A DNA stretch of 64,000 nt, from NCBI RefSeq assembly GCF_025567385.1, contig NZ_JAOQJU010000014.1, positions 6,713-70,712 on the forward strand, written 5' to 3'. The notes under the pieces were generated by a model. The model worked only from the letters and a program-made list of their open reading frames with translations, was not told the origin of the DNA and did no database searches. The stretch's first letter is position 1, and every line of letters starts with the position of its first letter. This document shows positions 7,932 through 16,675 of this stretch, in pieces. Made by a program: the position numbers and the translations under genes. The stretch is from Claveliimonas acetigenes. Lineage in GTDB: Bacteria; Bacillota; Clostridia; Lachnospirales; Lachnospiraceae.

Positions 7932-9885
7932 ATGAAGTTAGTAATTGCAGAAAAGCCCTCCGTCGCCATGTCGCTGGCGGCGGTTCTGGGTGCGAATGAG
8001 AAAAAAGACGGCTACATGGAGGGCGGGGGTTATCTGGTGAGCTGGTGCGTGGGACACCTTCTGGAACTGGCGCAGCCAGAGGCTTATGGGAAACGGTATG
8101 CCAGATGGGGTTATGGTGATCTGCCGATCCTGCCGGAAGAATGGAAATACGAAGTGTCGAAGGATAAGAAAAAGCAGCTTGACCTTCTTTGCCGGCTGAT
8201 GAAAGACAAACGGGTGGATTCCGTGGTATGCGCTACCGATGCCGGACGGGAGGGCGAACTGATCTTCCGTCTGGTCTATGAACACGCCGGATGCAAGAAA
8301 CCGATGGAACGCCTCTGGATTTCCAGTATGGAGGACGCGGCAATCCGTGACGGGTTTGAGCACCTGCGTCCTGGCAGCGACTACGATAAGCTCTATGACG
8401 CGGCGGTCTGCCGGGCTGAAGCCGACTGGCTGATCGGCATTAACGCCACCCGGCTTTTCTCTGTCCTGTATGGCGTCACGCTGAATGTGGGGCGCGTCAT
8501 GTCACCCACGCTGGCCCTTCTGGTACAGCGGGAGGCGGATATCCAGGCATTTACGAGCAAGCCCTTCTATGTGCCGGAGATCACATGCGGCGGCTTTACT
8601 GCCTCTGGGGAAAAGCTGTCCGGGAAAAATGAAGCTGAAAAAATCCGTATGGGCTGTGACGGGCAGGTCGCTTCGGTGCTGTCCGTGGAGAAGCAGGTTA
8701 AGACGGTGCAGCCGCCCCGCCTGTATGACCTGACGACTTTGCAGCGGGAATGTAACCGTATCTATGGCTATACGGCCCAGCAGACCCTTGACTATGTGCA
8801 ATCCCTCTATGAGAAAAAGCTGGCGACCTATCCCCGGACGGACAGCCAGTATCTGACCGAGGATATGCAGGCAACCGCCGCTTCTCTGGTTCTCTGGCTG
8901 CGGGATCATATGCCTTTTGGAAAGGGCTGCGCAGGGGAACCGGATATTGACCGCGTAACGGATGGCAGCAAAGTCACCGACCACCATGCCATTATCCCTA
9001 CGGTGGAGATTGCCCGGACGGATTTATCGGAGCTTCCCTCCGGGGAACAGGATGTACTGACGCTGATCGCCGCAAGGCTGCTTTCTGCCACGGCTCAGGC
9101 GCACCGGTTCGAGGCGGTGACGGCGGTTTTAGACTGCCGGGACCGTTCTTTCACGGCAAAAGGAAAAACCGTATTACAGGCCGGATGGAAGGAAGTGGAA
9201 CGCCTCTACCGCATGGGATTGAAACAATCCAAACCGGAGGATGACGAGAATACAGACGCCTCCCTTCCCGTGCTGCAGGAGGGGCAGATTTTTGAAACGG
9301 TTTCTGCCAGTGTCCGGGAGGGCAAAACCTCCCCGCCGAAGCATTATACGGAGGATTCCCTTTTGGCAGCTATGGAGACCGCCGGCACCGAGGACATGCC
9401 GGAGGACGCCGAGCGCAAAGGATTAGGCACCCCGGCCACCCGTGCGGCTACTTTGGAGAAACTGGTCTCTGCCGGATTTGTGCAGCGGAAGAAAAAGCAG
9501 CTTATCCCCACGGAAAAAGGTACGAACCTGATTCTGGTCCTGCCGGATAACATCAAATCGCCCATGCTCACCGCGGAATGGGAATCCATGTTAAAGCAGG
9601 TGGAGCGCGGCGAAGTTCCGGCAAAAGATTTCATGGATGGGATCGCAGATATGAGCCGGGCGCTTGTCAAGGCCCATACCGCCCCGGAGGAATGTTTTAC
9701 CGGTCTGTTCCCAGATGCAAAGAGAAACGGGCGTGAAGCTGTCGGCGCCTGCCCCCGATGCGGCGGAACCGTATATGAGGACAAAAAAGGATTCTTTTGT
9801 GATAACCGGGACTGTGCCTTTGCGCTGTGGAAAGACAATAAATTCTTTTCCGGAAAGAAGAAATCCATAACAAAATCCGTGGCGG
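7932..9885 (+). CDS. topB: DNA topoisomerase III, type IA (3' end in gap)
   Basis: Relaxes negative supercoils and decatenates DNA; ICE-borne copies are thought to support conjugative transfer. The Toprim domain opens with MKLVIAEKPS and contains DAGREGELIF. The active-site Tyr is at residue 300 (TYPRTDS), followed by DHHAIIPT and the GLGTPATRA type IA motif. A C-terminal zinc ribbon (CPRCGG...CDNRDC) precedes the assembly gap. ATG 7932 has GGAGG 9 nt upstream. The real C-terminus lies in the gap. Confidence 0.96.
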
Positions 9886-10107
9886 NNNNNNNNNNNNNNN
9901 NNNNNNNNNNNNNNNNNNNNNNNNNNNNNNNNNNNNNNNNNNNNNNNNNNNNNNNNNNNNNNNNNNNNNNNNNNNNNNNNNNNNNNNNNNNNNNNNNNNN
10001 NNNNNNNNNNNNNNNNNNNNNNNNNNNNNNNNNNNNNNNNNNNNNNNNNNNNNNNNNNNNNNNNNNNNNNNNNNNNNNNNNNNNNNNNNNNNNNNNNNNN
10101 NNNNNNN
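9886..10107. other. assembly gap (222 N)
   Basis: N run covering the end of topB and the start of the cysteine-rich VLP gene. The apparent continuous frame across it is an artefact: the proteins on the two sides belong to unrelated families. Confidence 0.99.
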
Positions 10108-10430
10108 TCCGAAAGCTGGTAACAGACCTTTGCGCCAACCATGACAATCAGGATAGGCTCTGCCTCCCCTTAGACTGTCCCTGTTACATGCTGCATAAAT
10201 GGTGGACCGGCTCTTTCTGCCGGTATTTTCAGGAGGCGGTGCTACCGGTGGACCCGGTGCTGGAATCTGCCATTACCGGCGAGGACACTTCCCTGAAACA
10301 GAAAACATGCCCGGTCTGTGGGAAAGCCTATCTGCCTACTACCAGCCAGGCCTATTGTTCGGATTCCTGCCGCGCCTTTGCCAGACGGAAATCCGAGCGG
10401 GAACGCAAGCGCCGGATCAGAAAAAATTAA
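10108..10430 (+). CDS. cysteine-rich VLP-domain protein (5' end in gap)
   Basis: The remaining ~107 residues match the Cys_rich_VLP family: N-terminal RKLVTDLCANHDN, the 'AVLPVDPVLE' signature giving the family its name, and a C-terminal zinc finger (CPVCGKAYLP...YCSDSC) with a basic tail. Such proteins follow topB in Tn1549-like ICEs. A nucleic-acid-binding role is plausible from the zinc finger and basic tail, but not established. Confidence 0.8.
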
Positions 10431-10438
10431 AGGTAATA

Positions 10439-10551
10439 TGTCCGCAACTTAACCAAAATGAGGCTTGATTTTAGGGGCTTTCGGGCCCCGGTTTGAGGGG
10501 CGGCTGTATAAGAATACTCTGACGCCCCAAAACGGGTATAAGTTGCGGACA
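10439..10551. repeat. 113-nt nested inverted-repeat element
   Basis: Perfect 12-bp terminal inverted repeats (TGTCCGCAACTT/AAGTTGCGGACA) enclose a GGGGC-loop-GCCCC hairpin (10473-10490 region) and a longer stem built on GGGGCG/CGCCCC with flanking CCGgTTT/AAACgGG pairing. The whole folds into a compact multi-stem structure just before the next gene. It could be a small non-autonomous transposable element, a structured RNA leader or a conjugation-related site. The structure is seen directly; the role is unknown. Confidence 0.6.
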
Positions 10552-10569
10552 AATAAACAAACGGGAGGG

Positions 10570-11094
10570 ATGTGGATAGAAAAGACAGCGATTACAAAAG
10601 AGCTTATGCGGATTGATACCAGGAGGCAGATAATTGATATACAGCAGATTGATAACCGGCGCTTTATGTATAACCCGAAAACAGGCATATTGGTCTTAGG
10701 TTATCAGTATGCAGCTACAAGTACAATGGTTTCCAGCCATGCCAACGAACTGGCCGACGCCGGGATCACAAAAGGCTATGACGATTTTGTCCGGGGCTGG
10801 ATCGGCACCGGCGGGGGCTACCCCAAAGGGGTGATCCACTTTGCGCCCTGTGTAGATAAGAGAAATATCACACTGTTTGACCGGGCTTTTGACACACTGA
10901 AAATGTTTCAGGAAAACGGTGCGCTGGCGGGCACGGTGGTCCGTGGCTTCGGGGAAAGCTGGGAGCAGCCGTTATCCGATATTTTTACGGATATGCGAGA
11001 ACCGGAGCAGAAACCCTCTGTCCGCAGGCAGCTAAAGAAACAGCCGGAGGCAAAAGCCACCCGGCAGAAAACCAATCATCAACAGGAACGATAG
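10570..11094 (+). CDS. ICE accessory protein of unknown function, tail type KPSVRRQLK
   Basis: About 174 residues, soluble, family not recognised. The middle part (TKGYDDFVRGWIGTGGGYP, then HFAPCVDKRNITLFDRAF) looks globular; the last ~30 residues are basic and low complexity, starting KPSVRRQLKK. GGGAGGG abuts the ATG at 10570, whereas an ATA at 10576 lies 6 nt away at normal spacing, so the start is uncertain by two codons. First of a row of element-specific genes after the structured repeat at 10439. Confidence 0.65.
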   Translation: MWIEKTAITKELMRIDTRRQIIDIQQIDNRRFMYNPKTGILVLGYQYAATSTMVSSHANELADAGITKGYDDFVRGWIGTGGGYPKGVIHFAPCVDKRNITLFDRAFDTLKMFQENGALAGTVVRGFGESWEQPLSDIFTDMREPEQKPSVRRQLKKQPEAKATRQKTNHQQER

Positions 11095-11105
11095 GAGGCG
11101 ATTTT

Positions 11106-11744
11106 TTGAATATCAATACGATCACAACCGATGACCTGCGGCGCATGGAAGGCAAAGACGGCCTGATCCTGCAGGGCTGCGGCGGGGATTTGAAGGAATG
11201 GGTGGACGGGATCAATGAGATGTTCACCGAGGCAGGAATTTTGAAGGACGGCAGTAAATTTGAGAATGTTTCCACTTTCCAGTATGGAGAGCTTACCTGT
11301 CTGCTCTACCCTTTCGAGGATGTAAAGCTGGACATTGGGAAACTTGCCATGTGGCGATTGCAGACCCATGATACTTTCGGCGGCACATGGCTGTCCGATT
11401 TTGTACCGAACCGTCTGGGCGGTTTTATCGGGGAGCCTTCGCCGGAGCCGGAAAAACCGGATTGTGCGCTGATCGGCCAGGATGGCAATATCTTCAATCT
11501 GGTAGGCATTGCGGCTCGTACCCTGCGGGAGCATGACCTGAAGGACCAGGCAAAGGAAATGAAGGACCGGGTGTTTGCTTGCGGCAGTTACGGGGAGGCG
11601 CTTTGTATCATTGGGGAGTATGTCAATATCACGGATTCCGAAGCGGAGCCGGAGTACAGGCCTTCTCTCCGGCAGCAGATAAAAGACGCAAAGCAGACGG
11701 AGACGCCCCAAAAGCAGAAACCATCAAAACAGCAGGAACGATAA
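11106..11744 (+). CDS. ICE accessory protein of unknown function, tail type RPSLRQQIK
   Basis: 212 residues from a TTG start with AGGAGG upstream. The protein is soluble and not recognised; conserved-looking stretches include 'FGGTWLSDFVPNRLGG' and 'DCALIGQDGNIFNLVGIAARTL'. It ends in a basic, Gln/Lys-rich tail (RPSLRQQIKDAKQ...QQER) like its neighbours. It lies 11 nt after the previous stop, so probably one transcript. Confidence 0.65.
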   Translation: MNINTITTDDLRRMEGKDGLILQGCGGDLKEWVDGINEMFTEAGILKDGSKFENVSTFQYGELTCLLYPFEDVKLDIGKLAMWRLQTHDTFGGTWLSDFVPNRLGGFIGEPSPEPEKPDCALIGQDGNIFNLVGIAARTLREHDLKDQAKEMKDRVFACGSYGEALCIIGEYVNITDSEAEPEYRPSLRQQIKDAKQTETPQKQKPSKQQER

Positions 11745-11755
11745 GGAGGATCAGA

Positions 11756-12694
11756 ATGGGAAAAGAAACAACCTACGGCGTATGGGCGGTGCGCAGCGGC
11801 GCTTCCATCTTCGGCCATGCTGAGGCGTGGTGCAAGGAAGATGGAAAGCCTTTGGAATTTGACTCCCGCGAGGCTGCGGAGGCTTACGCCAGGGAAATGA
11901 ACAGCAAAACCTCCACCAATGTCCATTATTACGCACAGGAGAAAGAACCGGAGCCGGGCGCCGTCAAAAAGACTTCCGCGCAGGCACAGCCGGATTTGGA
12001 TGCCCGCGCCCATGACGAAGTGATGCCGAGAAATGACGCGGCAGAAAAGCAGAATGAGATTCCCGGCAGACAGGTCATGCCGGAGGCGGACCCGCTGGTG
12101 GAAATCCGCTCTGCGGTCCACAGTAACTATGTGGGCATGGTTGCCATGCTGGGTGCGGACAACCGGGTGTACCTGGGGCGTGAGGAACGCTGCCACTATC
12201 AGGATATGCAGGCATCTTATTATGACAATCAGGACGGCTCCCTGTGCTTTGTCTGCGACCAGCCGGATATGTACTATTTTCTCTATGGTGAGGGCTGGGC
12301 GCATACCCAGGCGGAAATGCTGGAGCGCGGCCTTTCCCTGCGCCAGTATGAGGAATTTGCAAGGCTTCGGGACGGCGTGCTCTCACAGTTCACACCAAGC
12401 CGTGAAATCCTGTTCGCCGGGCAGCCCTTCCAGCCGCCGGAGAGCTATCTGCGTAATGCGGAACTCTACGAGGAAGGACAGACCGGAAACTATAATATGC
12501 TGGATGGCCGGCTGAATAATGAGCCGCCGGAACGCCCTGACTTAACGGACGGCCAGACCTATGAGGAAATCCGGGAGCTTGCACCGGAGACTTTGCCGGA
12601 GGAAAAACCTTCCCTGATGGAGCGGCTGAAAGCGGAACGCCCGGAGCATGAGGCGAAACAGGCAGCGCCGCCTGTGCCGGAAAGGGAACGCTGA
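11756..12694 (+). CDS. ICE accessory protein, two-domain, tail type KPSLMERLK
   Basis: 312 residues. An N-terminal ~60-residue module (TYGVWAVRSG...SREAAEAYAREMN) is followed by a Pro/Glu-rich linker and a second domain containing 'NYVGMVAMLGADNRVYLGRE' and 'QYEEFARLRDGVLSQF', resembling YodL-like accessory proteins of Tn1549-like elements; I do not claim the family. It ends with KPSLMERLKAERPE and a short basic tail. The start at ATG 11756 has AAGGAGG 6 nt upstream. Its stop overlaps the next start by 1 nt (TGATG). Confidence 0.65.
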   Translation: MGKETTYGVWAVRSGASIFGHAEAWCKEDGKPLEFDSREAAEAYAREMNSKTSTNVHYYAQEKEPEPGAVKKTSAQAQPDLDARAHDEVMPRNDAAEKQNEIPGRQVMPEADPLVEIRSAVHSNYVGMVAMLGADNRVYLGREERCHYQDMQASYYDNQDGSLCFVCDQPDMYYFLYGEGWAHTQAEMLERGLSLRQYEEFARLRDGVLSQFTPSREILFAGQPFQPPESYLRNAELYEEGQTGNYNMLDGRLNNEPPERPDLTDGQTYEEIRELAPETLPEEKPSLMERLKAERPEHEAKQAAPPVPERER

Positions 12695-13395
12695 TGGGCG
12701 CGGTAAAATTTGAGGGCGTGGATGTGCTGGACTTTTTAGGGAAGGTTGTAGAGCTGCACACGCAGCATTATAAGGACGATTTTGATATTGACAAAGAGCT
12801 GATACAAAATCTTGCGGCTTGCAGAAATGAGGAGAATGAACAGCTCTTATGGATGTCCAGAACCTGCGGCACGTACTGTTTATGGGAAAGGGATGTTTAC
12901 CTGCAGGACAGCCACGAAAATAAGGTGTGGCGGTTTTACCATGAGCAGACGAAAGATTCTATCCTGGCGTATGCAATCCGGCTGGACGGCATACAAGACG
13001 GGAAAGTCACCGGCTGTATCTGGCCTCTCGATTATCACGCCCATGTAGAACGGGTCAAGCTGCTTTCCTGTGCGATTGAAAAAGTATCAGTATTGTTCCA
13101 GGATGGCACACAGGCGGTATTCCCCTATGATTCCTATATGCAGCAGATTAACATGTTTAAGGCCGAGCATGGAACTTCCAAATGCGTGACCTGGCTGCCG
13201 GAAAGTGAGCGGGAATTACAAACAATCCTGCGGCGGGAGCATGTTAAGCGAGATTACCATGCAAAGCCCGGTGATATTCAGGAATATATGGATAGCCTGA
13301 AAAAGAGCACACTGCGGGGGAAACTGAAAGAGGTGCAGGCGGCAGCCGCTTTCACCCGGAAACCGCCTTCCCATAAAAAGGAGCCTGAACGATGA
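12694..13395 (+). CDS. ICE accessory protein of unknown function
   Basis: 233 residues, soluble, not recognised. It contains 'WMSRTCGTYCLWERDVYLQD' and 'AYAIRLDGIQDGKVTGCIWP' segments and ends with a Lys-rich tail after 'LRGKLKEVQ'. ATG 12694 overlaps the previous stop, and its own stop overlaps mobC (ATGA), so it is translationally coupled on both sides and belongs to the mobilisation operon. Confidence 0.65.
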   Translation: MGAVKFEGVDVLDFLGKVVELHTQHYKDDFDIDKELIQNLAACRNEENEQLLWMSRTCGTYCLWERDVYLQDSHENKVWRFYHEQTKDSILAYAIRLDGIQDGKVTGCIWPLDYHAHVERVKLLSCAIEKVSVLFQDGTQAVFPYDSYMQQINMFKAEHGTSKCVTWLPESERELQTILRREHVKRDYHAKPGDIQEYMDSLKKSTLRGKLKEVQAAAAFTRKPPSHKKEPER

Positions 13396-13736
13396 AGGCC
13401 GGGCATAACAAAAAATCCGTCCGGGTGGAATTCGTCATGTCCGAACAGGAGGCGGAGCTGATAAAGGGGCGCATGGCGGAGCTCGGCATTACCAACCTCT
13501 CCGCATATCTGCGCAAGATGGCGGTAGACGGTTATATCATCCATCTGGATATGAGAGACATTCAGGAAATGATACGGCTTCTTCGTATCTGTTCCAATAA
13601 CTTAAACCAATATACCAGACGCGCCAATGAGACCGGCAGTATTTACGCTGCCGACATGGATGATCTGCGCACACGCCTGGACAGTTTGTGGGATGGCATG
13701 GATAAGCTGCTGCGGGGATTTGCGAACATTTCGTAA
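13392..13736 (+). CDS. mobC: MobC-family relaxosome protein
   Basis: 114 residues. N-terminal ribbon-helix-helix-like region (VRVEFVMSEQEAELIKGRM), 'LSAYLRKMAVDGYI', and the MobC hallmark 'LLRICSNNLNQYTRRANETG'. MobC proteins bind near oriT and help the relaxase open the strands. AAAGGAG precedes ATG 13392. The relaxase lies three genes downstream, so it is part of the same processing module. Confidence 0.9.
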   Translation: MKAGHNKKSVRVEFVMSEQEAELIKGRMAELGITNLSAYLRKMAVDGYIIHLDMRDIQEMIRLLRICSNNLNQYTRRANETGSIYAADMDDLRTRLDSLWDGMDKLLRGFANIS

Positions 13737-13799
13737 ACGGGAAAAAACGCCGTTGCTTTCCAGAAACCGGCACGGTAGAATTTTGATAGAGGGAGAAAT

Positions 13800-13835
13800 A
13801 TGTTTCTCTTTGAAACACCCTTCGGGCATACCTGA
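13800..13835 (+). CDS. possible 11-residue leader peptide
   Basis: A short frame starting ATG 13800 with GAGGGAG upstream encodes MFLFETPFGHT and stops at 13835, in the 143-nt gap between mobC and the membrane-protein gene. The gap carries nothing else coding. It could be a regulatory leader or chance. Confidence 0.25.
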   Translation: MFLFETPFGHT

Positions 13836-13879
13836 ATGTCCTGAAAAAACGGACATGGAAAAGGAAAGGAGGCGGGCGT

Positions 13880-14170
13880 ATGCGTCTGATTGGCAAACTA
13901 TTGGCACTTCCCTTTGTACTGGTTACAGGAATTCTTTATCTTGTATGCAAATTTCTTGTGGTGATTTCCGGCGCTGTTCTGGGAATTTTATCCGGGATCG
14001 TATTTCTGGCGGCGTTGGTGCTGTTCTTTGCAGCCGGGTTCTGGCCGGGGCTTTCATGGCTGGTGATCGCGTTCCTGATCAGCCCCTACGGTCTGCCAAT
14101 GGCGGCGGCCTGGCTGGTGGGGATCATCGGCGGCGCAAACAGCGCGTTAAAGGATTTCGTATTTGGTTAA
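13880..14170 (+). CDS. small ICE membrane protein (CD1845-family-like)
   Basis: 96 residues that are almost entirely hydrophobic, with about three membrane spans (residues ~5-25, 27-55 and 58-85, with a Pro/Gly turn 'ISPYGLPMA'). Size and position between mobC and the DUF3849 gene match the CD1845-type proteins of C. difficile Tn1549-like elements. AAAGGAGG lies 7-8 nt upstream of the ATG. A terminator follows. Function unknown; possibly transfer-pore associated. Confidence 0.7.
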   Translation: MRLIGKLLALPFVLVTGILYLVCKFLVVISGAVLGILSGIVFLAALVLFFAAGFWPGLSWLVIAFLISPYGLPMAAAWLVGIIGGANSALKDFVFG

Positions 14171-14178
14171 ACAGTTTC

Positions 14179-14208
14179 GGCGGGACTCATTGGCAGCCCC
14201 GCCCTTTT
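14179..14208 (+). terminator. intrinsic terminator
   Basis: GGCGGG/CCCGCC stem with a 13-nt loop followed by CTTTTTC, 9 nt after the membrane-protein stop. Confidence 0.75.
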
Positions 14209-14259
14209 TCTATAATTATGGCTGTCTGCTATGGCAGCTTTTTGATTGGAGGGATTTGA

Positions 14260-15027
14260 TTGAAAGATACAACGCCAATTTATTTTCATTCTGCCACCTA
14301 TGCGCATGAGCATGGGGAGCTGGATCAGTACCGTGCTTCCCACAAGGCAAACATTGCGTGTAAAGAGGCAATCGAACAGGCCATTGCGGACAACTACCGG
14401 GATAACCGTTTAGGCCCCGCATGTGTGCAGCAGGTCTTACAACAATTTGATCCTGGCCGGATTTTCTATGTCCTTGCCAACACGGTCCGGCAGAAAGAAC
14501 ATGACGGGCGAATTTCCCGTGATAACAAAGCCTGGGCGCAGACAATCCCGGTCTGTGAAGATAAGGACGGTTTCGGATATGACAGGAATGTTTCCTTTGT
14601 GGTAGACCGTAGCCATCCAGGACTAATGGATTTATTTCTTACCCAAGCCAGAGACATTGCAAAGGAGGATTTCAAGATGAATCAAGAGTTTATGAGCCGT
14701 AACCAAGTGGAGTTTATACGTCAGACCTACCCACCGGATACCCGGATTTTGTTGCAGCACATGGACGATCCCTATGCCCCGGTGCCCGCTGGCACCCGTG
14801 GAACTGTCAAGTATGTGGATGATATAGGCCAGATTGGGGTTGCCTGGGACAATGGACGCAGCCTTTCACTGATTCCCGGTATGGACACATATCGGAAACT
14901 GACCCAACAGGAGCTTACTCAGGAACAAGGTGAAAAGCCTTCCATACATGACAGTCTGGGCAAACATGCCGGTCAGCAGGCGGCTCACAGCGACAAACCG
15001 AAAATGAAAAAAGAACAGACACGATAA
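14260..15027 (+). CDS. DUF3849-DUF4314 protein
   Basis: 255 residues from TTG 14260 (GGAGGG upstream). The N-terminal DUF3849 pattern (FHSATYAHEHGELDQYRASH, then 'RIFYVLANTV', 'DNKAWAQTIPV') ends near residue 115. DUF4314 follows from ~150 (FIRQTYPPDTRILLQHMDDP, 'PVPAGTRGTVKYVDDIGQI', 'WDNGRSLSLIPG'). A basic tail starts KPSIHDSLGK. Both domains are confined mainly to conjugative elements of Clostridia and have no known activity. It precedes the relaxase gene by 32 nt. Confidence 0.85.
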   Translation: MKDTTPIYFHSATYAHEHGELDQYRASHKANIACKEAIEQAIADNYRDNRLGPACVQQVLQQFDPGRIFYVLANTVRQKEHDGRISRDNKAWAQTIPVCEDKDGFGYDRNVSFVVDRSHPGLMDLFLTQARDIAKEDFKMNQEFMSRNQVEFIRQTYPPDTRILLQHMDDPYAPVPAGTRGTVKYVDDIGQIGVAWDNGRSLSLIPGMDTYRKLTQQELTQEQGEKPSIHDSLGKHAGQQAAHSDKPKMKKEQTR

Positions 15028-15059
15028 CAGAGCCGGTTTTACAGTAAGGGGGTGATGGG

Positions 15060-16469
15060 ATGGCGACCACACGGCTCATGCCGCTGCACGTTGGGAAAGG
15101 CCGGGATGTTTCCACGGCCATAGCGGATATTATTGACTATGTGGAAAATCCGCAGAAAACCGATTTTGGAAAATTCATTTATGGCTATGAGTGTGACACC
15201 CGGATCGCCGATGCGGAGTTTCTTCTATCCAAGCGCCAGTATGCGAACCTGACCGGACGTAACCGGGGCGCGGACGATGTGATTGCCTACCATCTCCGAC
15301 AGGCGTTCAAGCCTGGCGAGGTCACGCCGGAAGAAGCGAACCAGATCGGGCGGGAGCTGGCATTGAAGCTGACGAAGGGAAACCATGCTTTTGTTGTCTG
15401 CACCCATGTGGATAAACACCATGTTCATAATCACATCATCATAAATTCTACCACACTGGATTGTCAGAAAAAATTCCGCAACTTCTGGGGTTCCACCTGG
15501 GCAATCCGGCGTATGAATGACAAGCTCTGCTTGGAGCATGGGCTTTCTATTGTAGAGAATCCGAAACCCAGCCGAGACCATTACGGCACATGGATGGGAA
15601 GTCAGAAACAGCCTTCCCACCAGGAGCAGCTACGATGGGCCATCGACGCAGCCCTGGAAGAAAAGCCGAAGGACTTTGAAGAACTTTTGAAGAAGCTGGA
15701 GGCGGCTGGGATTGAAGTCAACCGGGAGCGAAAGTACCTCCGTTTTCGCTTGTCACCGGAGGATAGATATACCCGGTGTGACACGTTAAAGGGCGACTAT
15801 ACCGAGCAGGCCATCAAAGAACGGATCGCCGGCACCCGGACGGTGAAGCCGCGCCGTACCTCTCCCCCAAAGCCGGTTTCCAAAGTCGGACTGCTGGTGG
15901 ACATTGAGGCGGCGGTCCGTTCCGGCAAAGGGCCGGGGTATGAACGCTGGGCGAAGGTGTTCAACTTAAAGCAGCTTTCCCAGGCGGTAATCTATCTCAA
16001 AGAGCATGGCGATATGAGCTATGAGGATTTGCAGAAAAAATCAGATGCCGCTACCGCCAGCTTCAATGCGCTGTCGGTACAGATCAAGGAACTGGAATCA
16101 CAGATGGCCGCCAACGGGGAGCTGCAGAAACAGATCGTAAATTATGCCAAGACGCGGGCGGCCTATGTGGAGTACCGGAAAGCCGGGTACAGCAAAAAAT
16201 TCCGTGCGGCGCATGAGACGGAAATCCTTCTGCACCAGGCGGCGAAGAAACACTTTGACGAGGTTGGGATTACAAAGCTGCCCTCCGTCAAATCTCTGCG
16301 TGAGGAATATGCCGGACTTCTGGAACAGAAACGGAAAGCCTATTCTTCTTACAAACAGGCCAGAGCCGATATGAAGGAGCTTTATAATATCCGGGCAAAT
16401 GTGGAGCATTTGCTGGACATTCCTACCGGACGGGAACCGCAGAAGGAATCGCAGAAGTCGCGGCAATAG
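15060..16469 (+). CDS. MOBP-type relaxase/mobilisation nuclease
   Basis: 469 residues. It nicks oriT and pilots the transferred strand. The N-terminal relaxase domain shows the metal-binding three-His signature around His116 (HVDKHHVHNHIIINS), preceded by 'GNHAFVVCT'. The early Tyr residues (IIDYVENPQK, Tyr near 27; FIYGYECD) are candidates for the nucleophile. The C-terminal third is a predicted coiled coil and a basic tail. The start is ATG 15060 with AAGGGGGTG. The gene ends the mobilisation operon and is followed by three hairpins. Confidence 0.92.
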   Translation: MATTRLMPLHVGKGRDVSTAIADIIDYVENPQKTDFGKFIYGYECDTRIADAEFLLSKRQYANLTGRNRGADDVIAYHLRQAFKPGEVTPEEANQIGRELALKLTKGNHAFVVCTHVDKHHVHNHIIINSTTLDCQKKFRNFWGSTWAIRRMNDKLCLEHGLSIVENPKPSRDHYGTWMGSQKQPSHQEQLRWAIDAALEEKPKDFEELLKKLEAAGIEVNRERKYLRFRLSPEDRYTRCDTLKGDYTEQAIKERIAGTRTVKPRRTSPPKPVSKVGLLVDIEAAVRSGKGPGYERWAKVFNLKQLSQAVIYLKEHGDMSYEDLQKKSDAATASFNALSVQIKELESQMAANGELQKQIVNYAKTRAAYVEYRKAGYSKKFRAAHETEILLHQAAKKHFDEVGITKLPSVKSLREEYAGLLEQKRKAYSSYKQARADMKELYNIRANVEHLLDIPTGREPQKESQKSRQ

Positions 16470-16566
16470 TTTTCCTTCTGCTTTCGGTTTTCAGCGTTCC
16501 AACGGAACGCGCAGCCATCACCGCAGGTGATGATCTCAGGGGTTTGGGGATATGTCACCAACAAGC

Positions 16567-16627
16567 ATTTTGGCAGGAATACCGGAAACGGATTCCTGCC
16601 AAAATACGCAATCTTACGGAAGATTGC
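16567..16627. repeat. two adjacent perfect hairpins downstream of relaxase
   Basis: Hairpin 1: 14-bp perfect arms ATTTTGGCAGGAAT/ATTCCTGCCAAAAT (16567-16580, 16592-16605), extended inside by CCG-GAAA-CGG. Hairpin 2: GCAATCTT-acgg-AAGATTGC (16608-16627). No T-run follows either. Such structures next to a relaxase gene can be oriT elements, although oriT is often upstream; a role in termination or transfer-strand folding is also possible. Confidence 0.55.
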
Positions 16628-16675
16628 ATTGCTTGCCAGCGACAGTGGGTATAAATTTGAATCCGTAATATAAGA

